Shown here in pieces: positions 18,791-29,332 of a stretch of DNA of 38,831 nucleotides. Made by a program: the position numbers and the translations under genes. Position 1 is the stretch's first letter. Every line of letters begins with the position of its first letter. This stretch comes from Candidatus Peregrinibacteria bacterium (GTDB lineage: Bacteria > Patescibacteriota > Gracilibacteria > Peribacterales > Peribacteraceae): the NCBI GenBank assembly GCA_018662075.1, contig JABJGX010000090.1:1-38831 (forward strand). The letters run 5' to 3'. The notes beneath the pieces are model-generated. The model saw only the letters and a list, made by a program, of their open reading frames with translations. It was not told the origin of the DNA and did not search any database.

Positions 18791-20548
18791 ATGGACCCAA
18801 CTATTGAAATAAAGGCGAAGCTTCCGATCGAAGAACTGGTAGGACAATATTGCCAGATCAAAAAGAAAGGACGACAGTTTGTCTGTGTTTGTCCGTTTCA
18901 CCAAGACACACATCCAAGTATGCAAGTTTCTCCTGACAAAGGAATTGCATATTGCTTTGCCTGTAATAGTGGAGGAGACATTTTTAGTTTCTATCAAAAG
19001 ATAGAAGGTGTTGATTTCAAGCAAGCCCTCAAAGATCTTGGTGAAAAGACAGGAGTAAAGGTTGAGGGTCTGAAAGTAGATTCTCCAGTTCAAAAAGACC
19101 ACAAAGAGCGTATTCGAGATTGCTTAGTAGCTGCCCAGAAGTTCTACGCCCAGCAGCTTACAAAAGACGAGAAAACAAAGCTCTATCTGACATCACGTGG
19201 CATACCGGATGAACAGGTAAAGGAGTTTGGCATAGGCGTTGCACCAGATTCTTTTAGCGATACATATCAGTATTTACTAAAAGCCGGCTTTAGTAGAAAG
19301 GAAATTGTCGATGCAAGCCTTGGAATCCAAAAAGACTTAGAGGAAGGAAAGATTTACGATCGCTTCCGCAACAGGCTCATGTTTCCGATCCTTGATGGTA
19401 ATGGAAAAATAGTAGGCTTTGGTGGGCGCACTCTTGGCGACGACGATGCAAAATATATAAATTCAGGTGAGACTCCTTTGTATAATAAGTCTGTAACACT
19501 CTATGGCCTTAGTCACGCAAAAGAGCATATACGTGACCAGAAGAGTGTTGTTCTAGTCGAAGGATACTTCGATGTCCTCGCTTGTCATCGCATCGGTATT
19601 AAAAATACTATCGCAGTATCAGGTACCGCACTGACAGAACAGCACGTGAAAATATTAAAGCGCTACTCAGACAAAGTTGTATTATGTCTGGACCAAGACA
19701 GGGCAGGGCAACAGGCCGCTGAGAGGTCTTATCTTTTGTGTACCGAGGAAGAAATATCAGTGCACACAGTGACACTAGAACAGAAAGACCCAGATGAGGC
19801 TGCCGTGGCAGACCCAGATGGTCTCAAGAGAATACTGACTGATGAGACAGTTCCCTACTTGCGTATGGTGATAGACCGCTTAGCAGAAGGTGACACAGTG
19901 TCGTCCGAAGGAAAGCGTGCAGCTCTTCAGATCCTTCTTCCTCTTATAAGTGTTATTCAGTCTTCTGTCGAAAAAGAACATTTCATGCAAAAGGCTGCAG
20001 CACTTCTTTCGACAACAGAAGTATCACTCAAAGAAGATATAGAAAGGCTAGAACAATCTATTCCACAAATTCCTACATACGATACAGGGCCAACTGCAGA
20101 TGCAGTGCCGGACCGTAGTGCATTTAGCACGGCAGAGATTGCCTTGGGGCTCTTCGTATTATTCCCAATACATAAAACACTACTTCCAGAACTTATCGAA
20201 CCTGAAGACCTGTACATCGCGTCATTGTACAGTGCTATTAAAGAGTCACCGACAGTAGAAATCTTAACCCTTGAAATGTTAGACCTTGCTCCGGAGTATC
20301 ATGAACGGGCATCTATTCTTATGCTGTTTTGTGAACATCATGGATTTTCCGAGTGGAGTGCGACTATGGCAGGACAGGAAATTCGAAAAAACTGCCTGAA
20401 TGCTAATAAAGAGTACTTACGAAATAAACAGATAGATATAGCCAAAAAGCTTCAGGTTGCTCGTTCTGAGGGTAATTCCACTGAAGAATCCAAGCTTTCA
20501 CAGCAATACACGCAAGTGCTCAAGCTTGCGAACATGGCATCGAAGTAA
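18791..20548 (+). CDS. dnaG: DNA primase
   Basis: CHC2 zinc finger [74 protein letters not shown]; Toprim [12 protein letters not shown] and [12 protein letters not shown]. Confidence 0.97.
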   Translation: MDPTIEIKAKLPIEELVGQYCQIKKKGRQFVCVCPFHQDTHPSMQVSPDKGIAYCFACNSGGDIFSFYQKIEGVDFKQALKDLGEKTGVKVEGLKVDSPVQKDHKERIRDCLVAAQKFYAQQLTKDEKTKLYLTSRGIPDEQVKEFGIGVAPDSFSDTYQYLLKAGFSRKEIVDASLGIQKDLEEGKIYDRFRNRLMFPILDGNGKIVGFGGRTLGDDDAKYINSGETPLYNKSVTLYGLSHAKEHIRDQKSVVLVEGYFDVLACHRIGIKNTIAVSGTALTEQHVKILKRYSDKVVLCLDQDRAGQQAAERSYLLCTEEEISVHTVTLEQKDPDEAAVADPDGLKRILTDETVPYLRMVIDRLAEGDTVSSEGKRAALQILLPLISVIQSSVEKEHFMQKAAALLSTTEVSLKEDIERLEQSIPQIPTYDTGPTADAVPDRSAFSTAEIALGLFVLFPIHKTLLPELIEPEDLYIASLYSAIKESPTVEILTLEMLDLAPEYHERASILMLFCEHHGFSEWSATMAGQEIRKNCLNANKEYLRNKQIDIAKKLQVARSEGNSTEESKLSQQYTQVLKLANMASK

Positions 20549-20578
20549 TGATAAATATGATTTTAAGGCAAGATTCCC

Positions 20579-20606
20579 TTGGAAATGGCGCCTTTTTCAC
20601 TATACT
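20579..20606 (+). promoter_or_regulatory. Putative housekeeping promoter for rpoD (-35 TTGGAA, 16-nt spacer, -10 TATACT)
   Basis: TTGGAA 20579-20584, TATACT 20601-20606, start codon ATG at 20616 (9-nt gap). Confidence 0.55.
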
Positions 20607-20615
20607 GCTCCCGAT

Positions 20616-22160
20616 ATGGCTTCACACCCAAGAAAATTCATCGCGCAACCAACAGAAGACGATTTGAAGAATTTGCCAGATGAAGTAAAACATTTGATCA
20701 AGAAAGGCCGAGAACAGCGTTATGTAACGCATCAAGAAATTATGTCCGTCGTGCCAATGGCAGAGGCGAATGTAGATTTACTTGATGATGTGTACTCTAT
20801 GCTTGTCGACCTTGGTATTCAGGTTATCGACGTAAAAGACGCTCTTATCTGGCAGAAGAAGCAAAAAGGAGGGCTGCAGATTCCAGAACCAACAGAGGAC
20901 TTAGGAGATATCTCTTCTACGGATGACGATGATGACGATATCGATTCTGATGATGAAGAGGAAGCGAGCACTGTTAGCAGCATGAAGTCAGATAAGGACG
21001 ACATGATGGACGTTGTTGCAACGGCTGGTATTGCCATTGATAAAACGAAGGAACAAACAGACGAAGAGCGTGGACGTCGTAAAAGAGAGCGCGAAGTGGA
21101 CTTGCTAGAGATTAGTAACGACTCAGTTCGTATGTATTTGAGCGAGATTGGACGTGTTCCATTGATCGATGCGAAGAAAGAAGTAGAACTTGCTCGTCGC
21201 ATCCGCAAAGGAGACGCATCAGCAAAGCAACAACTTGCAGAGGCAAACCTTCGATTGGTTGTTTCTATTGCAAAGAAGTACATTGGACGTGGTCTTTCAT
21301 TCCTCGATCTTATTCAAGAAGGAAACATTGGACTCTTCCGTGCTGTTGAAAAGTTCGATCCTGAACGTGGATTCAAATTCTCTACATATGCAACATGGTG
21401 GATCCGTCAGGCGATCACACGCGCCATTGCAGACCAAGCTCGTACAATTCGTATTCCTGTGCACATGGTGGAAACAATCAACAAGCTGACACACACTCAG
21501 CGTCGTTTAGTACAGGAGCTTGGACGTGAGCCAACAGTTGAAGAGCTAGCGGTAGAAATGGAGATGGATATCAAGAAAGTGCGACACATTCAGAAAATTT
21601 CACAGGATATCATCTCACTGGAGTCTCCAGTGGGATCTGAGGAAGACAGTAAGCTTGGTGACTTTATCGAGGATGAAGAGGCTGTAAACCCATTCGAGGC
21701 AACAAACAGGCAACTTAGAAAAGAAAATGTCCACTCTATGCTCGAATTCTTAACCCCTCGTGAGCGAAAGATTATCGAAATGCGATTTGGACTGGGTGAC
21801 GGTATCGGACACACTCTTGAAGAAGTTGGAAAAGAGTTTGGTGTTACTCGTGAGCGTATTCGACAGATCGAAGCGAAGGTTCTCCAGAAAATGCGAGATC
21901 ACCCACGTTCTATGACTATCCGTGAACATGGTGGAGCGCCAAAGCGTATTGGATTCTCTAACTCTACAAAGTATAACTCTGAAGAGTCTGCACAGTCTGG
22001 TGCATCATATGTCGACTTCATGCGAATGCTTGAGGAGGATATGAAGCGTAACGGAGATCCTTGTAAGAAATGTGGAAAGGGAACACTTGTACCACTCTCA
22101 AAAGAAGGTAAGAAGATCAACAAGTGTGACAGTTGCGCAGACGAAACAGACGTACTATAA
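20616..22160 (+). CDS. rpoD: Primary sigma-70 factor RpoD with C-terminal zinc-ribbon-like extension
   Basis: Regions 2-4: [77 protein letters not shown]...[28 protein letters not shown]. The tail contains [25 protein letters not shown]. Start inferred at MASHPRKFI. Confidence 0.95.
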   Translation: MASHPRKFIAQPTEDDLKNLPDEVKHLIKKGREQRYVTHQEIMSVVPMAEANVDLLDDVYSMLVDLGIQVIDVKDALIWQKKQKGGLQIPEPTEDLGDISSTDDDDDDIDSDDEEEASTVSSMKSDKDDMMDVVATAGIAIDKTKEQTDEERGRRKREREVDLLEISNDSVRMYLSEIGRVPLIDAKKEVELARRIRKGDASAKQQLAEANLRLVVSIAKKYIGRGLSFLDLIQEGNIGLFRAVEKFDPERGFKFSTYATWWIRQAITRAIADQARTIRIPVHMVETINKLTHTQRRLVQELGREPTVEELAVEMEMDIKKVRHIQKISQDIISLESPVGSEEDSKLGDFIEDEEAVNPFEATNRQLRKENVHSMLEFLTPRERKIIEMRFGLGDGIGHTLEEVGKEFGVTRERIRQIEAKVLQKMRDHPRSMTIREHGGAPKRIGFSNSTKYNSEESAQSGASYVDFMRMLEEDMKRNGDPCKKCGKGTLVPLSKEGKKINKCDSCADETDVL

Positions 22161-22190
22161 AAAAACACCCTCAGGAGAGGATGCTTTTTT
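22159..22190. terminator. Bidirectional intrinsic terminator between rpoD and DUF378 gene
   Basis: aaaaaaaCACCCTCaggaGAGGATGcttttttt hairpin flanked by A-run and T-run. On the minus strand it is a full 7-bp stem with one G-T wobble. Confidence 0.75.
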
Positions 22191-22204
22191 ACTATGTGCG
22201 AATA

Positions 22205-22411
22205 TTATTTACTGCACTTTGCGCCTCCTACAAGCTTTTTAACTCCTGCAAGACCGACAAGTACGTATACAACATCTTCTGCGTATGGAACGCTTCCGAG
22301 TAGCATGTGGACTACGTTAAGATCAGAACCAATAAGGTTTCCAAGGCCTACAAGACCCCAGTTAATAGCTCCGATAAGAATAAGGTAACCACAGATTTTA
22401 CAACAGTTCAT
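22205..22411 (-). CDS. DUF378-family small membrane protein
   Basis: YLILIGAINWGLVGLGN...VVYVLVGLAGVKKLV is the DUF378 signature. Confidence 0.85.
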   Translation of the reverse strand: MNCCKICGYLILIGAINWGLVGLGNLIGSDLNVVHMLLGSVPYAEDVVYVLVGLAGVKKLVGGAKCSK

Positions 22412-22440
22412 GAGATGGTGGGAAAAGAATTAGATGCCAA

Positions 22441-22563
22441 ATGGCAGATTTAATTAAGACTATAGCAGCATCTGTTACAGATGTACTCTTGCAGCAATCA
22501 AATATCATTGTAAGGTTAGTTTTTGAGAGATCGGTTGATGTGCAAAGTATCGAGTTCTGCTAG
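22441..22563 (+). CDS. Possible 40-aa small ORF (not in the supplied ORF list)
   Basis: ATG...TAG encoding MADLIKTIAASVTDVLLQQSNIIVRLVFERSVDVQSIEFC. It fills the gap between DUF378 and the helicase gene. Confidence 0.25.
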   Translation: MADLIKTIAASVTDVLLQQSNIIVRLVFERSVDVQSIEFC

Positions 22564-22572
22564 CATGCAAAC

Positions 22573-25569
22573 ATGACCAAAATAAAGACGGCTCAGTCGG
22601 GACCTGCAACAAAAAATGCATTGCGAAAGCTTGTCACAAAAAATGACGAACACTTTGCAAAGGCATATGCAATACTCAATGAGCAACAGAAAATTGCTGT
22701 AGATACAACGGATGGGCCTGTCATGGTGGTCGCCGGACCGGGGACAGGAAAGACACAGGTTTTAGCGCTTCGTACTGCCAATATATTACGGAGCACTCAG
22801 ATGAAACCGGGGAATATTCTCTGTCTTACATTTAGCAAAAGCGGGGCGACTGCAATGAGAAATCGCTTGCGAGAGATCATCGGGCCCGATGCATATGGGG
22901 TAACAGTAAATACCATTCATGGCTTTTGTAATGACATTATCGTGTCCAACCCAACTGTTTTTGAGCAGTGGTCATCCATGGAACAAATTAGTGATGTAGA
23001 GCGCTTTAGAAGCTTGAACAAAATAATTGATCAACTACTTCCGGGGCTGGCTATTGTAAACGCAAAGTCACCATATATGAGAACGAAAGACATACTTGGT
23101 CGAATGTCTGAAATAAAGCGTGAGGGGGTGTCAGATCCAGCAGATCTGTATCGCATTGCAGATGAATATGCAGAGATCATGGCACATAAAAGTAAAGAGG
23201 GGACGAAGGTGCATAAAAGAAACCTTCTTGCTGCAGTAAAGTTCCGTGAACTCATCGATATTTATTGTAAGTATCAAGAAATGCTAAAGGCTACAGGACG
23301 ATATGACTATGAAGATATGATCTTAAACGTTATCAAGGCGTTAAAAGAAGAGGATTGGCTTCTAGCATCGTTGCAGGAAAGGTACCAGTACATACTTGTC
23401 GATGAATTTCAGGATACCAATGGATCTCAGTACGAACTCATAGAACTTCTTAGTACAGACCCAACGGCAGACAGTAAGCCAAATATTTTTGTAGTAGGGG
23501 ATGACGATCAGGCAATATATCGCTTTCAAGGTGCGAATCTTAAAAATATTCTCTCATTCAGAGAACGGTTTGCCAAAGCTCCAGTTATTACACTGACACA
23601 GAGCTACAGGTGTACTCAGCCAATACTGGATGCTGCAGAAAACTTGATATCACAAAACACAGAACGCCTTGTGGGAAAGATAGAAGGCATGGATAAGCAC
23701 TTAGTTGCAGCAGCTCAGGAAGGAGGAACCCCGCCAGTACTCCTGGTAAGCGCAAGTGATATGAGTGAGCCATGGATGATTGCAGATCTAGTCGAAGAGC
23801 GAACCCGAGAGAGGGTAGATCCATCAGAGATTGCAGTACTGGTACAAACCAACAGAGAACTTTTAACATTGTACGATGTCTTTAAGGCACGCAGTATCCC
23901 ATCCGTTCTATCTGGAAAGCTAGACTTACTGTCACATCCTCTTGTCAGTCAGGCGATTGCAATACTTCAAGCAATAGACACGCCAAAGGATAATATGGTT
24001 GCAAATGCACTATCGTGTGAATGTTTTGGCTGTCATCCCGCAGATCTTGCAGAAGTATTTGCAAAGGCACGTGAAGAAAAGGCGAGCATTGTCAATATTC
24101 TTCTAGGATTTGATAAGGAGGACAGTACTATTTCCCTGAGAAATCCAGAGAGAATCCTCTCAGCACGAGACTGCTTCTTGCAGCTGCAGCTTAATGCAGA
24201 GCGTCGAACAGTTATCGAAACACTTGAGCATTTATATAGGGATACTGGTCTTCTAGAAAACATGGAAAAAGGACACATGGACATCGTGGACTTCGCAGCA
24301 GCAACAGAGTTCTTTGACCGCGTAAAACAACGTGCATATGAACAGCCTCAGTTTGGTTTCAAAGAATTCCTCAATGACATAGAATATTATACAAACCCAG
24401 ATTACGGCAGTCTTCGACTAACGTATGATCTTCCACACCTTACAGAGTCTGGAGTACAGCTTATGACTGCTCATAAGAGTAAAGGGCTAGAGTTCCACAC
24501 AGTGATCATTTCCAACTTCAGAGAGGGGCACTGGGACAAAAGAAGAAATCCGCCATCGGTCGCAGTACCAGAAGACTTGATGTTTGGGTGGGAGAAAGAC
24601 CAAAAGAGTTATGAAAAAAATCAAGATGAACGAAGGGTTGCATTTGTGGCTATGACTAGGGCTAAACGAGAATTAATATTTACATGCCCACACGAACTTA
24701 CTTCAGGGGATAGTACAAAAACAGTCGCACCTTCGGGCTTCTTTGCAGAGTCGGGTGACCTTCCAGAAGAGCACAGAGAAGTAGAGCATCCAGAGCAAAT
24801 GTCGACCCTGCTACAAGTACCACCAAGAGAGTTCGATGCAGAATTCGAAACATTCCTTCGGCGTCGCATAGAACATTTCTCCTTGTCGCCCACGTCGCTC
24901 AATCATTTTTTGGAAGATCCTCTCATGTTCTTGGAATTAGACTTGTTACAACGTCCCCAGGCAAAGCAGCCACACTTCGCTTATGGAAATGCTATTCACC
25001 ACGTGATGGCAAAATGGGCAGATGGTGTGTCATCTGGCAGTCCGCTTTCTATGAAAGAAGGAGTGGACCTCTTCACCGAGCATCTTAATCAAAAAGAACT
25101 ATTGACCAATAATGAACGTGATCGTCTCACACATTTGGGCATCAATACATTGACTCGGTATTTTGAAACATCACTCATACCACCATATCCAGTCATTCAC
25201 AAAGTGGAGTTCGGTATTAATGCACGTATCGGAGACATCCCAATTAAAGGAAAAATCGACCGTATAGATTTAATGGAACCAAACTCGACATCTGCGATTA
25301 TCATTGACTTTAAAACCGGAAAGCCAAAGACAGAAAAACAGATTGTTGACTACGGGTACTTTCGCCAGCTTGTATTTTACGGAGTACTTATTGAAGCAGG
25401 ATACGGAATGCTTCAACCCAAGGAATACATCTTAGACTTTGTGGGAGAGTCAGAGCTTGACCCCATTCAGCGTCGATTCACGGTATCAGAACAGGATAAA
25501 ATAGAGCTAAAACAGGTGATAGAAGCAGTCTGGACAAAGATACTTGCACTGGATTTCACACCAGTCTAA
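22573..25569 (+). CDS. UvrD/PcrA-like superfamily 1 helicase with C-terminal PD-(D/E)XK nuclease-like domain
   Basis: VVAGPGTGKTQVLALRTANIL, YILVDEFQDTN, VVGDDDQAIYRFQGA, LMTAHKSKGLEFHTVII, C-terminal GNAIHHVMAKW...IIDFKTGKPKTEKQI. Confidence 0.93.
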   Translation: MTKIKTAQSGPATKNALRKLVTKNDEHFAKAYAILNEQQKIAVDTTDGPVMVVAGPGTGKTQVLALRTANILRSTQMKPGNILCLTFSKSGATAMRNRLREIIGPDAYGVTVNTIHGFCNDIIVSNPTVFEQWSSMEQISDVERFRSLNKIIDQLLPGLAIVNAKSPYMRTKDILGRMSEIKREGVSDPADLYRIADEYAEIMAHKSKEGTKVHKRNLLAAVKFRELIDIYCKYQEMLKATGRYDYEDMILNVIKALKEEDWLLASLQERYQYILVDEFQDTNGSQYELIELLSTDPTADSKPNIFVVGDDDQAIYRFQGANLKNILSFRERFAKAPVITLTQSYRCTQPILDAAENLISQNTERLVGKIEGMDKHLVAAAQEGGTPPVLLVSASDMSEPWMIADLVEERTRERVDPSEIAVLVQTNRELLTLYDVFKARSIPSVLSGKLDLLSHPLVSQAIAILQAIDTPKDNMVANALSCECFGCHPADLAEVFAKAREEKASIVNILLGFDKEDSTISLRNPERILSARDCFLQLQLNAERRTVIETLEHLYRDTGLLENMEKGHMDIVDFAAATEFFDRVKQRAYEQPQFGFKEFLNDIEYYTNPDYGSLRLTYDLPHLTESGVQLMTAHKSKGLEFHTVIISNFREGHWDKRRNPPSVAVPEDLMFGWEKDQKSYEKNQDERRVAFVAMTRAKRELIFTCPHELTSGDSTKTVAPSGFFAESGDLPEEHREVEHPEQMSTLLQVPPREFDAEFETFLRRRIEHFSLSPTSLNHFLEDPLMFLELDLLQRPQAKQPHFAYGNAIHHVMAKWADGVSSGSPLSMKEGVDLFTEHLNQKELLTNNERDRLTHLGINTLTRYFETSLIPPYPVIHKVEFGINARIGDIPIKGKIDRIDLMEPNSTSAIIIDFKTGKPKTEKQIVDYGYFRQLVFYGVLIEAGYGMLQPKEYILDFVGESELDPIQRRFTVSEQDKIELKQVIEAVWTKILALDFTPV

Positions 25570-25586
25570 ATTGGCTATAGTTAGCC

Positions 25587-26426
25587 ATGATAAATAAGAT
25601 CGGATCCAACCACAGGCTCGATTATCATCAAATATCCTTACACGAAGATTTTCGAACAAGTTCCCAAATGCTTGTTGATATAAGACAAGAGACAGTCGAA
25701 AGAATGAGGGTTGATAGTAACCTCGAGGAGCCAGAACGAACAAGGATTGCAGGGCGTGCTGAAGAGCTTATTCAAAGCTTGGAAGAGATTGCTCTTGAGG
25801 CAGCAGAATCTATTCATCTTATGTCCACGCCTGAGGGCGAAGTAGATGCATTGCAATCGACTGATTATCTTCAGCAGGAGCTAGTACGGACAGGTATATT
25901 AATAAGGCTCAAGGAATGGAAGAGTAGGCACGATTTACATGCTAAGCATATTAGTAGAGAGTCTGGTGGCAAAGTCGACACAGGATCAAGTGAAAAAAGT
26001 GTATATGAAATAATTGTCCGAAACCTTCGAGAGGACTTAAGTGGTTTATCAGAGGAGAGTGAATGCTTTCGTGCTCTTCTGATTATTAAGGAGATTCAGA
26101 ATCGAAGAGGTGTAATGAGTCTGACTTTTTTAGCTACACCCGTAAGCTCCATACGAAACCTGACAGCAACTGTTGTATCTAGTGCAATCTTCTTCGGTGT
26201 CACGACAGGGGTTACACTGGGAGTTGCCTCAACGGGTATTCAGTATGCATCAAACGGCATAGATAAATGGACTATGTCACAAAAGCTGTCAGTTCCAGAG
26301 AAAAATGCACTAGATACTATATATGCATATGAAAAAAAGGACAGAGGCATGCTCATACTCCTTATGGCAAAGGCAGGTGTAAGCGGAAATATCGAAGATT
26401 TATTATCAGCTAGAGCAAGTGCATAA
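25587..26426 (+). CDS. Hypothetical protein with one predicted C-terminal transmembrane segment
   Basis: 279-aa intact ORF preceded by TATAGT. Hydrophobic stretch AIFFGVTTGVTLGVASTGI. No family recognised. Confidence 0.6.
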   Translation: MINKIGSNHRLDYHQISLHEDFRTSSQMLVDIRQETVERMRVDSNLEEPERTRIAGRAEELIQSLEEIALEAAESIHLMSTPEGEVDALQSTDYLQQELVRTGILIRLKEWKSRHDLHAKHISRESGGKVDTGSSEKSVYEIIVRNLREDLSGLSEESECFRALLIIKEIQNRRGVMSLTFLATPVSSIRNLTATVVSSAIFFGVTTGVTLGVASTGIQYASNGIDKWTMSQKLSVPEKNALDTIYAYEKKDRGMLILLMAKAGVSGNIEDLLSARASA

Positions 26427-27006
26427 GATAATCTCGCAACTGTTGTACAGCCCTTCCTCTGTGGGAGAATTCATTCTTTTCATCGATACTCATGGCACTG
26501 TATACCTTATCGAAGCCTTCTGGGATAAAGCATGCAGAAATAGGGAGACCTGGTAGGTAGTCTGCCTCAAGCTCTGGGGTAATGGTGCCTTCGCATGTGC
26601 CTTCAAAGATATGATGATCTCCACTAGGATCTATATAGGCAAGGTTACACACAAATCGAGCCTTCTTGTTTTGCTCTGCCTGCATGCGTTCTAAGAAGTA
26701 TGATATCCATTCTTCATCCGAAGCCTGGGCACCTGCGCCCCAGCGCCTAGTGTAGACGCCAAGCTCGTTTTGTATGGCTTCAACAATGATACCAGAGTCA
26801 TCTGCTATTGTGGGAATTGATCCTCCATGCTCGAAGAAGTGCTTCGCTTTGAGCAGTGCGTTCTCTGCATAGGTTGTACCGGTTTCTTCAGGCTCTATTG
26901 TTATTTGTAAGTCTGCAGGAGAAAGAAGCTCTAGGTCAAGGTCTCCAAGTACTTCAGATATTTCTATATGTTTTCCCGGATTATTGGTGCCAACGAGAAC
27001 TTTCAT
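26410..27006 (-). CDS. rdgB: RdgB/HAM1-family non-canonical purine NTP pyrophosphatase
   Basis: MKVLVGTNNPGKHIEISEVL, YAENALLKAKHF, TIADDSGIIVEAI, C-terminal MSIDEKNEFSHRGRAVQQLRDYL. Confidence 0.92.
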   Translation of the reverse strand: MKVLVGTNNPGKHIEISEVLGDLDLELLSPADLQITIEPEETGTTYAENALLKAKHFFEHGGSIPTIADDSGIIVEAIQNELGVYTRRWGAGAQASDEEWISYFLERMQAEQNKKARFVCNLAYIDPSGDHHIFEGTCEGTITPELEADYLPGLPISACFIPEGFDKVYSAMSIDEKNEFSHRGRAVQQLRDYLMHLL

Positions 27007-29219
27007 TATTGCGCGATTTTATCAATATAGACTTCGCGTGCTTTGGCTCCATTACTTGGTCCAATCAAGTTTTTCTCTTCCATGATATCAAGAAGCCGAG
27101 CAGCTCGTGCGTAACCAACTTTAAGATGCCTCTGTAGCAAGCTTGCAGAAGCTTTGTTCGTCTCTTGTATAACTCGTACAGCGTCAAAGAAGAGGTCGTC
27201 TCCACCATTGTCATCAGCATCAAGATCGATGTAACTTCCGTTACTTTCCTCGGTGCCATCTTCATTTTCTCCGATATCAATCTGTTCAGTTACTTTTCCA
27301 CCACCTGCAATCTTCAGAGAATTAATCACACGTTCAACTTCCTTTCCAGATGTAAGAATTCCCTGCATACGCCTAGGATTTGAGGTATCGGCATTCATGA
27401 AGAGCATATCTCCTCGTCCGAGAAGATCTTCAGACCCAATAGAATCGAGGATCGTACGAGAATCCACAGCAGATACCGTTCTAAATGCAATACGTGTCGG
27501 GATGTTCGCTTTAATAAGACCGGTAATAACATCCACACTCGGACGTTGCGTTGCAATGATCAAATGCATACCAGTAGCTCTAGCCATCTGCGCAATACGC
27601 GCGACCATTGTCTCTGTGTCACGTCTGTACTGGCGCATCATAAGGTCTGCAAGTTCATCGATAACAATGACAATACGTGGAAGAACACCTTCTTCTTCCA
27701 TTTGTTTCTCATTAAACTCATCGAGGTTTCGTACCTTTGCCTCGGAGAAGCGATGAAGTCGTCGTCCCATCTCTGCAACAGCCCAACGCAAAGCCTGTAG
27801 TGCTCTTTCTGCTTCGGTGATAACAGGGGTAAGCAGGTGAGGAATACCGTCGTATGGCATAAGCTCAACACGCTTTGGGTCGATGAGAATCAGCTTTAGT
27901 TCGTGCGGTGCATTTTGATAGAGTAGTGAAATAAGGAACGAGTTCATACAGACAGACTTACCAGCACCTGTTGCTCCTGCAATGAGGAGGTGAGGCATCT
28001 CATCAAGAGCCACCACCACTGCTTGGCCAGAAACGTCTCTTCCGAGTGGGAGTGTCAGTGGTGAAGTACTTTCGGTAAATTCTGGACTCTCAAGCATTTC
28101 TCGCAAGTGCACAGTGGTCCGTTCACTGTTTGGCATTTCGATTCCAACAAGAGCTTTTCCAGGAATAGGTGCCTCAATACGAAGGCTAGGAGCTGAAAGA
28201 GCCAGGGTAAGGTCGTCTTTCAGTGCGGCAATCTTACTCAGTTTCACTCCTTCAGATGGCTTCAGGGTAAACTGTGTCACAGTTGGTCCTGGGTGAGCAT
28301 CGCGCATTGTGACTCTAATATCGAACTCTTCCAACTTTTCCTCAATAAGCTTTGCCTGCATCTTTAGTTCTTCATCATTTACTTTAAGCTCACTCTGGGA
28401 GGTATCAAGTAGGTCATATCCTGGGAATGTCCATTCTTCGAAACGCGTATCTTTCATTTGCAGTACATCTTCAATAGTTTTTCCAATAACTTTTTTTGTT
28501 CTAGCCTTTATACTGCTTTGTGCAAAAACAGGTCGAACAATGTTTAATTCTGGAGCTTCACCATCTTCTTCGACAAGATCGTCATCTTCCTCATCCTCCT
28601 CTTCCTCATCCTCCTCTTCCTCATCTTCGTATTCATATTCCTCTTTGGGAGCCTTGCGTCGCTTTTTTTTCTGTGGAGGGAAAAGGAAAGATTTTAGTGA
28701 TTCAACGATTCCACCAAAGTCTGGCTCGAAAGAGATAAATAGCCCACTCACAAACAGTGCACCCAGAACAGTGTATCCCACAGACCGACTCGCAAATACA
28801 AGGAACGGTAAACTCATCATAAAGCCGATAGCCCCTGCAAGTTCATCACGCTGACTTGCAATGTCTTCAAGTGGGGCACCGATATGCACTATACCAAGAA
28901 AAGAAAGAAGGCAGAGGACAAGTCCAACAGACCTTTTCATTTCAAAGGCAGTCTCACGGGTGAACCAGTGAAGGAGTCCAGAGCCTATAAGGAATGATGG
29001 AAATATCATGCTCCATGAGCCAAAGAAGAATGCCATTGCTGTATTCATGCTCTGGCCAATCATTCCTGCATCCTGCTTCAAGACGAGGAGTAGCAAGATA
29101 CCGGCAGCCATTTGGGCTGTCCCAGAGATGAGCCGCTCAGTTTCTGGTGCAAGGTGTAGGGAGCTCTTCTTTGCTCTCTTACGCCTACGCCGTGTTCTGC
29201 GTCTTCTTCTTTTAACCAT
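27006..29219 (-). CDS. ftsK: FtsK/SpoIIIE-family DNA translocase
   Basis: N-terminal TMs, acidic linker, Walker A LLIAGATGAGKSVCMNSFL, IVIVIDELADLMM, TGMHLIIATQRPSVDVITGLIKANIPTRIAF, C-terminal gamma wHTH. TAATG overlap with rdgB. Confidence 0.95.
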   Translation of the reverse strand: MVKRRRRRTRRRRKRAKKSSLHLAPETERLISGTAQMAAGILLLLVLKQDAGMIGQSMNTAMAFFFGSWSMIFPSFLIGSGLLHWFTRETAFEMKRSVGLVLCLLSFLGIVHIGAPLEDIASQRDELAGAIGFMMSLPFLVFASRSVGYTVLGALFVSGLFISFEPDFGGIVESLKSFLFPPQKKKRRKAPKEEYEYEDEEEEDEEEEDEEDDDLVEEDGEAPELNIVRPVFAQSSIKARTKKVIGKTIEDVLQMKDTRFEEWTFPGYDLLDTSQSELKVNDEELKMQAKLIEEKLEEFDIRVTMRDAHPGPTVTQFTLKPSEGVKLSKIAALKDDLTLALSAPSLRIEAPIPGKALVGIEMPNSERTTVHLREMLESPEFTESTSPLTLPLGRDVSGQAVVVALDEMPHLLIAGATGAGKSVCMNSFLISLLYQNAPHELKLILIDPKRVELMPYDGIPHLLTPVITEAERALQALRWAVAEMGRRLHRFSEAKVRNLDEFNEKQMEEEGVLPRIVIVIDELADLMMRQYRRDTETMVARIAQMARATGMHLIIATQRPSVDVITGLIKANIPTRIAFRTVSAVDSRTILDSIGSEDLLGRGDMLFMNADTSNPRRMQGILTSGKEVERVINSLKIAGGGKVTEQIDIGENEDGTEESNGSYIDLDADDNGGDDLFFDAVRVIQETNKASASLLQRHLKVGYARAARLLDIMEEKNLIGPSNGAKAREVYIDKIAQ
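28586..28625. repeat. 15-bp imperfect tandem repeat (cttcctcatcctcct) encoding the FtsK acidic linker
   Basis: Two full copies plus a partial one, in frame with the EEEEDEEEEDEEDD tract. Confidence 0.8.
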
Positions 29220-29332
29220 ATATTAAGAGTATACCAGATACTTGAGTAATTGGAATGTCAGAGTTTCCCTCTAGGTGTAGCTAATACCATCTTTTCATTA
29301 AGGTAAAACTGTACTTCTGATATACTGCACAC

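Noticed and set aside
28586-28625. CRISPR-like short tandem repeat
   Set aside because: 15-bp contiguous units without spacers, in frame within the ftsK acidic tract; simple coding repeat.
28309-28854. 181-aa Ser-rich plus-strand ORF
   Set aside because: Antisense of the FtsK acidic linker; the serine run is the complement of Glu/Asp codons. FtsK is unambiguous.
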